Origin: Acidobacteriota bacterium
GTDB lineage: Bacteria; Acidobacteriota; Vicinamibacteria; Vicinamibacterales; UBA2999
Assembly (NCBI GenBank): GCA_030650395.1
Contig: JAUSDY010000107.1
Location: forward strand, 1-42,039
Direction: 5' to 3'
DNA: 42,039 bases
Shown here: positions 15,200 through 20,461 of the stretch, in pieces
Layout: each line of letters opens with the position of its first letter
How positions within the stretch are numbered: the first letter of the stretch is position 1
Notes under the pieces: generated by a model
Seen by the model: only the letters and a program-made list of their open reading frames with translations
Database searches by the model: none
Told to the model about the DNA's origin: nothing
Program-made: the position numbers and the translations under genes

Positions 15200-15910
15200 T
15201 CACGCGCGTGCGGATTCAGATTCCCCGAGCAGCTTCGCGTCTCGAAGAATGTTCAGCACTCGCCTGCGCACCGGGCGCATGAGCGGCAGCGTCGCGACGC
15301 GCTTGGCATCGATGACGAAATCGACGGCGGCGTCGATCAGCTTTCGCGTGCGGCGATAGGCCGGCGAGTTGTCATACAGGAAATAGAGCAGGATGCCCAT
15401 GTGCAGGGTCCACAGCAGCAGCGGCGCCACCTCTAACACATCGTCGGGCAGCTTTTCTCCGGCGATCGCCTCCTCGAAGACCTCGACGCTCAGCCGGCGC
15501 TGTTCCCGCGAGGCCGGACCGAACCACGACAACGGGTGATCCGGATCGCCACCGAAGCGAAACAGCGCGCGCAGCAGCTTTTGATCGTTTTTCATGATGT
15601 CGATCTTGGTGTGGAGGGCGGCGCGCAACCGGTCGCGCAGGGTGCCGGCCTGTTCGAACGCGGCCCGCGCCCGCACCCGATGCTCTTCCTGCACGTAGGC
15701 GTAGTAGGCCCCGACGATGGCTTCTTTGCCCTTGAAGTAGTAGTAGGCGGCGCCGAGGGCTAGGCCCGCGCCGGCGGCGATGTCGCGCATGGTGGTGGCG
15801 TCCAGTCCGCGCTCGCGAAACAGCGCCAGGGCGGTATCCAGGATCTGCCGGCGGGTCTCCTCGCTGGCCTGGCGCTGAGGAATGGCCCTCGCGGCGGCGT
15901 CTTTGAACAT
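15200..15910 (-). CDS. TetR/AcrR family transcriptional repressor
   Basis: 236 residues from ATG 15910 (TTG 15916 is the alternative). N-terminal helix-turn-helix: RRQILDTALALFRERGLDATTMRDIAAGAGLALGAAYYYFKGKEAIV is the standard TetR_N pattern, seen here in residues about 20-65. The C-terminal ligand domain includes DILMK-like helices and WFGPASREQRRLSVEVF; ligand unknown. No obvious partner gene is divergent, since the next gene right is the cold-shock gene. An 18-bp palindrome covers its own start codon and a second related site lies 50 bases upstream, which points to autorepression. Confidence 0.9.
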   Translation of the reverse strand: MFKDAAARAIPQRQASEETRRQILDTALALFRERGLDATTMRDIAAGAGLALGAAYYYFKGKEAIVGAYYAYVQEEHRVRARAAFEQAGTLRDRLRAALHTKIDIMKNDQKLLRALFRFGGDPDHPLSWFGPASREQRRLSVEVFEEAIAGEKLPDDVLEVAPLLLWTLHMGILLYFLYDNSPAYRRTRKLIDAAVDFVIDAKRVATLPLMRPVRRRVLNILRDAKLLGESESARA

Positions 15911-15918
15911 GTTCAAAG
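15901..15918. promoter_or_regulatory. TetR operator candidate 1 (perfect 18-bp palindrome)
   Basis: CTTTGAACATGTTCAAAG reads the same on both strands and contains the ATG start codon of the TetR gene. Dyad length and position fit a TetR-family autoregulatory site. Confidence 0.65.
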
Positions 15919-15953
15919 ACTACAGAGACCCGGAAATCAGGTCAAGTAAAATT

Positions 15954-15965
15954 TGAACACGTTCA
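15954..15965. promoter_or_regulatory. TetR operator candidate 2
   Basis: TGAACACGTTCA: five-base arms TGAAC and GTTCA with a two-base centre, sharing the core of site 1. Centres are 50 bases apart, close to five helical turns, so two dimers would bind the same DNA face. Confidence 0.55.
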
Positions 15966-16034
15966 GAAATAGACAGAATCCTGAGGCTTTTAGCGCGTAT
16001 TGCGGAAGTGGTGAGGAAAGGAGGTGAACCGGGG

Positions 16035-16163
16035 TATACTGAGGCTCGTTCGTTTCGTGAGCCTGCCTGCGTCTATCCAGCGCCGACGGCCTTAGGGCAA
16101 CGCTGGTCTCTCCTAGACCCTCCGTTCTCCCAATCGATTACATGGATATTTTCGGAGTTAGCA
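16035..16163 (+). promoter_or_regulatory. Promoter and structured leader of the cold-shock gene
   Basis: A -10 box TATACT lies at 16035-16040, leaving an untranslated leader of about 115 bases. The leader can form small hairpins: AGGCTC near 16043 with GAGCCT near 16059, and CCAGCG (16077-16082) with CGCTGG (16101-16106). Long folded leaders that change shape on cooling are known for cspA-type genes. No good -35 box is visible. Confidence 0.45.
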
Positions 16164-16370
16164 ATGGCACCAATGAGCGGCACTATCAAGCGTCTCGTCA
16201 GCGACAAGGGCTTCGGTTTCATCCTGGCCAGCGACGGTAACGAGTACTTCTTCCACAACTCGGCCTGCGCCGAGACCCGGTTCGACGAGCTGCGCGAAGG
16301 CCAGAACGTCACGTTCGAAAAAGGCCAGGGCCCCAAGGGTCCCCGCGGCGAGAACGTCAAGGTCGTCTAA
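16164..16370 (+). CDS. Cold-shock domain protein (CspA family)
   Basis: 68 residues, a single cold-shock OB-fold domain binding single-stranded nucleic acid. RNP-1 is KGFGFI (residues 14-19) and RNP-2 is EYFFHNSA (27-34); the end RGENVKVV matches the family. ATG 16164 is chosen because GGAG lies eight bases upstream and the domain begins at once (MSGTIKRLVSDKG); the open frame runs further upstream without homology. It is transcribed away from the TetR gene across a 253-base gap. Confidence 0.95.
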   Translation: MAPMSGTIKRLVSDKGFGFILASDGNEYFFHNSACAETRFDELREGQNVTFEKGQGPKGPRGENVKVV

Positions 16371-16373
16371 CGG

Positions 16374-16583
16374 TCAGCGAACAACATAGCGCGGCGTCTG
16401 ACGCCGCGCGTTGTTCCACACTTCTCCGCAACTCGAGCAGCGCCAGTAGCTCTCGGGGTTCGGGCGCTTTGCGGCGGTCGCAATCGCTGAAGATCTGCAT
16501 GACGGACATGCGGTAGGTATGGGTTCCGGCTGCCCTGAGCGTTTCATGGTGGCCGGATTGCTCAGGAATTCGAAGTTCTTCAC
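16374..16583 (-). CDS. Small zinc-ribbon protein
   Basis: 69 residues with two CxxC knuckles: CPSC (26-29) and CSSC (49-52) in the context YWRCSSCGEVWN, the usual zinc-ribbon layout. Start is a GTG with GGAGGG six to eight bases upstream, a strong ribosome site. The C-terminal tail is Arg-rich. No specific function can be assigned; nucleic-acid binding or a structural zinc domain is likely. Convergent with the cold-shock gene, three bases apart. The 260 bases upstream of it hold nothing I recognise. Confidence 0.75.
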   Translation of the reverse strand: MKNFEFLSNPATMKRSGQPEPIPTACPSCRSSAIATAAKRPNPESYWRCSSCGEVWNNARRQTPRYVVR

Positions 16584-16843
16584 GGGCCCTCCGCACAGGC
16601 TTTGGTGAGGGCTGAAGGCCGGAAGTGGCTGCAGGGCTCAGGAAAGCGTTGACGCCTTCAGCATACCGCCTTTACCGCTCAGCTCGACGCGAATCGTTTC
16701 GCTTGGCGCTACCGCCATCCCAGTCGCACCATCTCGAAATCGCCGGCCGTCAGGCTCCTGAATGCCGGATTGAGCTCGTCATTGTTTCGCCCAGCAGAGC
16801 TGCACTCTGAGATCTGAAATCCGCGATCCGAGATCGCGAAAGC

Positions 16844-17077
16844 TCAATGGTAGTGTCCGTGTTCGGGCGACCATACGCCGCCGGGTCGAGAGGCGTCTCG
16901 TTCGCTCGTGAACGACGAAATGCCGACGGCGAGGCCCGCGATCACCAGGGCCGCGACCACGATCAGCATCGTCGTGCTGCCGCGCGCCTTCTGCGCCTTC
17001 AACTCGCAGCACTTCTTGTATTTCTTGCCGCTGCCGCAGGGGCAACTGTCATTTCGGCCGGCCTTTGCGGTCTGCAT
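16844..17077 (-). CDS. SEC-C motif protein with one membrane helix
   Basis: 77 residues. The N-terminus is a complete SEC-C metal-binding motif, GRNDSCPCGSGKKYKKCC (residues 7-24), known from SecA C-termini where it binds zinc. It is followed by one hydrophobic segment (TTMLIVVAALVIAGLAVGI, about 35-53) and a short tail ending GGVWSPEHGHYH with three His or His-like metal ligands. A free-standing, membrane-anchored SEC-C domain is uncommon. GAGAGGA upstream of ATG serves as ribosome site. Link to protein export is only suggested by the motif. Confidence 0.8.
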   Translation of the reverse strand: MQTAKAGRNDSCPCGSGKKYKKCCELKAQKARGSTTMLIVVAALVIAGLAVGISSFTSERDASRPGGVWSPEHGHYH

Positions 17078-17131
17078 CAGTAGTCCTCTCGCTGTCGTTG
17101 CGCCACATCGTGCCTCTCCGCGCGCTCGCGG

Positions 17132-17569
17132 TCAAGCCCGGCATGCGAACCGCGCCGCCCAGGCGAAATGTCTCGCCGGCCACATGCATCCCGCGGGCAC
17201 CACTGGGTTCGTGACGGGCCTGGCGATCGCCCGGGGGAGTGCCGTCTTCAGCCGTCCCCACGTGGTGTAAGTCGCGTCGGGCAAGAGCGCTTTGGTCGCC
17301 GCGACTTTTTCAGGCGCGCCGTCGACGTACACAATCGGCAGATGCCGCGTCGTCTTCGAGCCGCGGATCGAGCGGCCGACTTCGCGCCCGTGCGACGGCA
17401 ACCGCGACAGATCGACGACGATGGCGTCGGGCGAGCCGGCCTTGAGGGTGCGGAGCACGAACGGGCCGTCGCCGAAATCGAAGGCGACGTCGTCACCGAG
17501 GGCCTCGAGCTGCCGCCGGCGCTCGAGGCCTTCGTCTTCGTTCCAGTGAATGAGTCGAACGGTCCGCAC
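17132..17569 (-). CDS. Receiver-like (REC) domain protein
   Basis: 145 residues forming one alpha/beta domain like a response-regulator receiver. An acidic pair (NEDEG, residues 10-14) sits after strand 1, a candidate phospho-acceptor Asp53 lies in AIVVDLSRLP, and LPIVYVDGAPEKV resembles strand 4 but lacks the usual Ser/Thr and the strand-5 Lys-Pro. It may therefore be a pseudo-receiver. The last 30 residues (CMWPARHFAWAARFACRA) are irregular. No output domain. Downstream of the OsmC gene across a strong palindrome, so cotranscription is uncertain. Confidence 0.6.
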   Translation of the reverse strand: MRTVRLIHWNEDEGLERRRQLEALGDDVAFDFGDGPFVLRTLKAGSPDAIVVDLSRLPSHGREVGRSIRGSKTTRHLPIVYVDGAPEKVAATKALLPDATYTTWGRLKTALPRAIARPVTNPVVPAGCMWPARHFAWAARFACRA

Positions 17570-17577
17570 TGTCGTCC

Positions 17578-17607
17578 GTGGAGGCGGGTCTTAAGACCCG
17601 CCTCTAC
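17578..17607. repeat. Perfect palindrome overlapping the OsmC stop codon
   Basis: Twelve-base arms GAGGCGGGTCTT and AAGACCCGCCTC meet without a loop at 17581-17604; with one mismatch the arms extend to 15 bases (17578-17607). It begins inside the TAG stop of the OsmC gene. It is either a REP-like element or a transcription terminator; no T-run. Confidence 0.65.
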
Positions 17608-18029
17608 TTCTTGAGTGCGGCTTTGACGTTGGTGGGCACTGACGCCAGCGCGCGCGAGATGATGCAGCCCACTTTGGTCTTCTCGACGTGCTGCTGGAAC
17701 GTCGCCTCGTCCACGTTCGGCACGACGGCATCGACCGTGAGCTCGATCAGGTTGATCAGGACGCCCTTGTCGTCTTTGCCGAGGTGCACGTCGGCGTTGC
17801 TGTGGATGCTCGTCGGCGTGAAGCCGGCGGTCGCCAGCGAGTTGGCCAGCGCCATGGAAAAACAGCCGGCGTGCGCCGCGCCGATCAACTCTTCGGGATT
17901 GGCGCCCTTGCCGTTCTCGAAGCGCGTGGCGAACGAGTACGCCCCCTCGTATGCGCCGCTACCGAGCTTGACGCGGCCGCTGCCGCCCTTGAGATCGCCT
18001 TTCCATTCCGCTTCTGCCTGACGTGCCAT
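17604..18029 (-). CDS. OsmC-family peroxiredoxin
   Basis: 141 residues, full-length OsmC family thiol peroxidase, reducing organic hydroperoxides in the cytoplasm. The two reactive cysteines are Cys56 in AAHAGCFSMAL and Cys122 in KVGCIISRAL. Other markers are AEWKGDLKGGSGRV at the start, ENGKGANPEELIGAAH, and VPNVDEATFQQHVE. ATG 18029 is preceded by GAGGA. Single gene or head of a pair with the receiver-like gene. Downstream palindrome covers the stop. Assignment is firm; whether it is OsmC proper or an Ohr-like relative cannot be fully settled, but the OsmC spacing fits best. Confidence 0.92.
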   Translation of the reverse strand: MARQAEAEWKGDLKGGSGRVKLGSGAYEGAYSFATRFENGKGANPEELIGAAHAGCFSMALANSLATAGFTPTSIHSNADVHLGKDDKGVLINLIELTVDAVVPNVDEATFQQHVEKTKVGCIISRALASVPTNVKAALKK

Positions 18030-18088
18030 GAGTCCTCCTCAACGGTGATGTGAGAAAGACCAGCGTACACCGTCAGGCCGCGACGCCC

Positions 18089-18154
18089 AAGCCCTCAAGC
18101 CCCCAAGCCGGGCCCCCAGCGCGGCAACCGCGCTGGGGTGGAAGCCCTCAAGCC
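18089..18154. repeat. CAAGCCCT-type octamer words downstream of ftsB
   Basis: Words of type CAAGCCC(T/C) occur on the plus strand on both sides of the GC-rich hairpin, from about 18089 to 18154. The same words recur in reverse orientation after cutA and in forward orientation after the PLP-enzyme gene. Confidence 0.6.
18114..18138. terminator. GC-rich hairpin after ftsB
   Basis: Arms CCCCAGCGCGG and CCGCGCTGGGG (11 perfect pairs, three-base loop) lie 18 bases after the ftsB stop on the minus strand. Flanked on both sides by CAAGCCCT words. No T-run, but the stem is strong. Confidence 0.6.
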
Positions 18155-18156
18155 CG

Positions 18157-18522
18157 CTAAGGTTTCTTCTCGACGTCCTTGATGATGAAGAGCATCTCGC
18201 CCGGCTTGATCAAGCCGAGCTCGCGGCGCGCCTGTTCTTCGATCGCCTGGGGATCCTCGCGCAACCGGCGCGCCAGGTCGCGCAGCTCGGCGTTGTCGGC
18301 GCGGGCGCGCTCGAGCGATCGCTCGAGCGTCGAATACTGGCGGCGGGCCTGCAGCAGCGCGAGCAGTCCTTTTTCACCCGCGATGGCGTCGACGATGATG
18401 ACGACGGTGATGAAGACCAGCGCGTGGCGGAACAGCCGGCGTCCCCGGCTGGCGAGGGTCGCCTTCGGTGGGGCGGCGGCGGGCCGCGGTGCGGCGTTGG
18501 TGTCGTTGTCGTGATCGGTCAT
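18157..18522 (-). CDS. ftsB: Septum formation initiator family protein (FtsB/DivIC)
   Basis: 121 residues. Cytoplasmic Pro/Ala-rich tail (1-30), one TM helix (HALVFITVVIIVDAI, about 33-48), then a periplasmic coiled coil with heptads (YSTLERSLERARADNAELRDLARRL, about 62-87) and the closing DPQAIEEQARRELGLIKPGE that marks the FtsB/DivIC family. It would bridge FtsL and FtsQ in the divisome. Its ATG overlaps the stop of the RHH gene (ATGA), so the two are translationally coupled. FtsB often follows eno in other bacteria; that context is absent. Confidence 0.88.
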   Translation of the reverse strand: MTDHDNDTNAAPRPAAAPPKATLASRGRRLFRHALVFITVVIIVDAIAGEKGLLALLQARRQYSTLERSLERARADNAELRDLARRLREDPQAIEEQARRELGLIKPGEMLFIIKDVEKKP

Positions 18523-18734
18523 CGGCTCCGCGAACTGGTGCGCGCGGGCCGTTCCGGTTCGCTGTCGCGCAGGTAATTCTCCAGCGCGCGAATCAGCACC
18601 GTTCGAAGATCGGCCCGCTCGTCCATGGCCCTGATCTTCGCGGCCCGCCAGAGCTCCCCCGGGAGCTCGACGGTCGTTTTCACCGTGTCGCTGTCAGTCC
18701 GCTTTGCCGCCACTACGGGGAGCAGTCTATCCAC
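18519..18734 (-). CDS. Ribbon-helix-helix (CopG/MetJ-type) DNA-binding protein
   Basis: 71 residues. TVKTTVELPGELWRAAK is the beta strand plus first helix of an RHH fold, followed by RAMDERADLRTVLIRALENYL as second helix. Such proteins bind as dimers and often control their own promoter. No toxin gene follows; instead the stop overlaps ftsB by four bases. The upstream 140 bases on the minus strand are unusually AT-rich for this genome and contain GTATAC and GTATAA words that could be operators. Confidence 0.75.
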   Translation of the reverse strand: MDRLLPVVAAKRTDSDTVKTTVELPGELWRAAKIRAMDERADLRTVLIRALENYLRDSEPERPARTSSRSR

Positions 18735-18845
18735 TCATACGGCACAACGGCAAGACATCAACGCGGTAATACGCGTGCACAGTTTTACACCAACACGTAT
18801 ACACATACAAGCGGAATTACAGTTATACGGGTTTACGGGCCAGGG
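18735..18845 (-). promoter_or_regulatory. AT-rich upstream region of the RHH-ftsB pair
   Basis: Several GTATA-type words occur: a palindromic GTATAC near 18798 and CGTATAA near 18826 on the minus strand. The stretch is clearly richer in A/T than its surroundings. Promoter and RHH operator are likely in here but exact boxes are not clear. Confidence 0.35.
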
Positions 18846-18848
18846 ATG

Positions 18849-18882
18849 ACGCTTGAGGGCTTGGGGACTTGAGGGCTTGGGG
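18849..18882. repeat. Reverse-oriented octamer words downstream of cutA
   Basis: CTTGAGGG and CTTGGGG words alternate from 18850 to 18881 up to the cutA stop, the reverse complement of the words after ftsB. Confidence 0.6.
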
Positions 18883-19206
18883 CTACGCCGTTGTCTCCGC
18901 GACCCAGAAAAGATAGTCGCGGCTTCCGGCGATGACTGGAATGACCAGGAATTCAGGAAGGTCGTACGGATGCAGGCTCTTGAGCCGAGCCTCCAGCAAG
19001 GGAAGGCGAACTAACGTTGTCTTGATCAACAACTGCAACTCGTCAGAGCGTTCGAGCGTGCCCTGCCATCGATAAATCGATCGCATTGGCGCGGAGATGT
19101 TCACACACGCCGCCAGGCTCTCTTCGACCAGTTGCGTCGCGACCTGTTCGGCATTCCCTGATGCAGGAAATGTCGTGAGCACGAGTACGAATTGGGTGTC
19201 TGTCAA
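18883..19206 (-). CDS. cutA: Divalent-cation tolerance protein CutA
   Basis: 107 residues, full CutA fold: FVLVLTTFPASGNAEQVATQLVEE, LAACVNIS, MRSIYRWQG, ELQLLIKT, LHPYDLPEFLVIPV and the closing aromatic DYLFWV. CutA forms trimers and is linked to copper tolerance, though its role is debated. A TTG at 19206 is the only start that fits the family; the longer open frame upstream is an antisense artefact inside the PLP-enzyme gene. The region just before the start is made of G-rich octamer repeats, which may also supply the ribosome site. Confidence 0.9.
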   Translation of the reverse strand: MTDTQFVLVLTTFPASGNAEQVATQLVEESLAACVNISAPMRSIYRWQGTLERSDELQLLIKTTLVRLPLLEARLKSLHPYDLPEFLVIPVIAGSRDYLFWVAETTA

Positions 19207-19210
19207 TGTC

Positions 19211-19258
19211 AGCCCCAAGGCCCCAAGGCCCCAAGCCCTCAAGCCCTCAAGCCCTCGA
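19211..19258. repeat. Tandem octamers encoding the end of the PLP enzyme
   Basis: Six near-identical octamers, CCCCAAGG three times then CCCTCAAG types and CCCTCGAG, run without spacers. On the minus strand they form the last codons and stop of the PLP enzyme (EGLRA-stop) and then the leader of cutA. Confidence 0.75.
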
Positions 19259-20414
19259 GCGTGCCCAATGCCTGCTCGAGATCGGCCTGCAGGTCCTCGA
19301 CGTCTTCGATTCCCACCGAGATTCGAATCAAGCCGTCGGTAATGCCAAGCGCCGCGCGCCGATCGGCCGGCACGGACGCATGCGTCATGATCGCCGGGTG
19401 CGAGATCAGCGTCTCCACGCCGCCGAGGCTTTCGGCCAGCGCCATTAGCTTCAGGTTGTTGAGCACGCGCCTGGCCGCGTCGAGCGAGCCGACGTCGAAC
19501 GAGATCAGTCCGCCAAAGCCCTTCATCTGCTGCCGCGCGAGCTGGTAATGCGGGTGCGATGTCAGTCCCGGATAGATCGTGCGCTGCACCTTCGGATGCG
19601 CCTCGAGGTACTCGGCGATGACCTGCGCGTTCTCGTTGGTCCGCTCCATGCGGATCGTCATGGTCTTGGTGCCGCGCAGGATCAACCACGAGTCCATCGG
19701 CCCCAGGATCGCGCCCGCCGCGTTCTGCACGAACTTCATCCACTCCACGTCATCGTCATGCTTGAGGATCACGACGCCGCCGACGCTGTCGCTGTGGCCG
19801 TTGAGGAACTTGGTGGTGCTGTGCACGACGATGTCGGCGCCGAGCGTGAGCGGCCGCTGGATGTACGGGCTCGCGAAGGTGTTGTCGACGACCACGCGCA
19901 CGTTGTTCTCGTGGGCGATGTTGCTGGCGCACCGGATGTCGGTGAGGTGCAGCATCGGATTGGTCGGGGTCTCGATGAACAGGTATTTCGTGTTGGCCTT
20001 CAGCGCCGGCCCGATCAGCTCGGGCTTCGAGGTATCGACGTATGAGAACTCGAGTCCGAACTTGCGGCGCACGCGCTCGAACAGCCGGAACGTGCCGCCA
20101 TAGGTGTTGTCGCTGACCACGACGTGATCACCTGATTGCAGCCGCGTCAGGATGGCGTCGATCGCCGCCATGCCCGAGGCGAACGCAAACGCGGCCGTGC
20201 CGGCCTCGATCGCGGCGATGTTGCGCTCGAGCGCCAGCCGCGTCGGGTTCTGCGTGCGGCCGTACTCGAACCCGGCGTGCGGCTGGCCGAGGCCGTCCTG
20301 CACGTAGGTCGAGGTCTGGTAGATCGGTGTGATGATCGCGCCGGTCGCCGGGTCGGGTTCCTGCCCGGCGTGAATGCAGATCGTGCTGAAGCGTGCGGTG
20401 TCGTTGAGTTTCAT
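19239..20414 (-). CDS. Cystathionine gamma-synthase/lyase-type PLP enzyme
   Basis: 391 residues of the Cys/Met metabolism PLP family. The Schiff-base Lys202 lies in VHSTTKFLNGHSD; FEYGRTQNPTR, FASGMAAI and ESLGGVETLISHPA (substrate-binding loop) are family hallmarks. It catalyses gamma-replacement (O-acyl-homoserine plus Cys) or gamma-elimination of cystathionine; sequence alone does not separate synthase from lyase here. ATG 20414 starts directly at the conserved N-terminus. Divergent from the SpoIIE gene with 47 bases between; a -10 like TATGGT on the minus strand overlaps the opposite promoter. Its last residues come from octamer repeats. Confidence 0.93.
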   Translation of the reverse strand: MKLNDTARFSTICIHAGQEPDPATGAIITPIYQTSTYVQDGLGQPHAGFEYGRTQNPTRLALERNIAAIEAGTAAFAFASGMAAIDAILTRLQSGDHVVVSDNTYGGTFRLFERVRRKFGLEFSYVDTSKPELIGPALKANTKYLFIETPTNPMLHLTDIRCASNIAHENNVRVVVDNTFASPYIQRPLTLGADIVVHSTTKFLNGHSDSVGGVVILKHDDDVEWMKFVQNAAGAILGPMDSWLILRGTKTMTIRMERTNENAQVIAEYLEAHPKVQRTIYPGLTSHPHYQLARQQMKGFGGLISFDVGSLDAARRVLNNLKLMALAESLGGVETLISHPAIMTHASVPADRRAALGITDGLIRISVGIEDVEDLQADLEQALGTLEGLRA

Positions 20415-20440
20415 GCGGAAGGTGCCTAACCATACTCTGT

Positions 20441-20446
20441 TATGAT
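20441..20446 (+). promoter_or_regulatory. -10 box of the SpoIIE-rnc operon
   Basis: TATGAT at 20441-20446, 15 bases before ATG 20462. On the other strand TATGGT just upstream could serve the PLP-enzyme gene, so the two promoters overlap. No convincing -35. Confidence 0.4.
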
Positions 20447-20461
20447 TTTCGCGCGCAATTC

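Noticed and set aside
16584-16843. Possible gene or RNA between the zinc-ribbon and SEC-C genes
   Set aside because: The short open frame at 16625-16810 has no motif or ribosome site, and no convincing RNA fold was seen.
19207-19743. N-terminal extension of CutA to 286 residues
   Set aside because: It is antisense to the PLP enzyme and runs through octamer repeats; CutA homology begins at the TTG at 19206.
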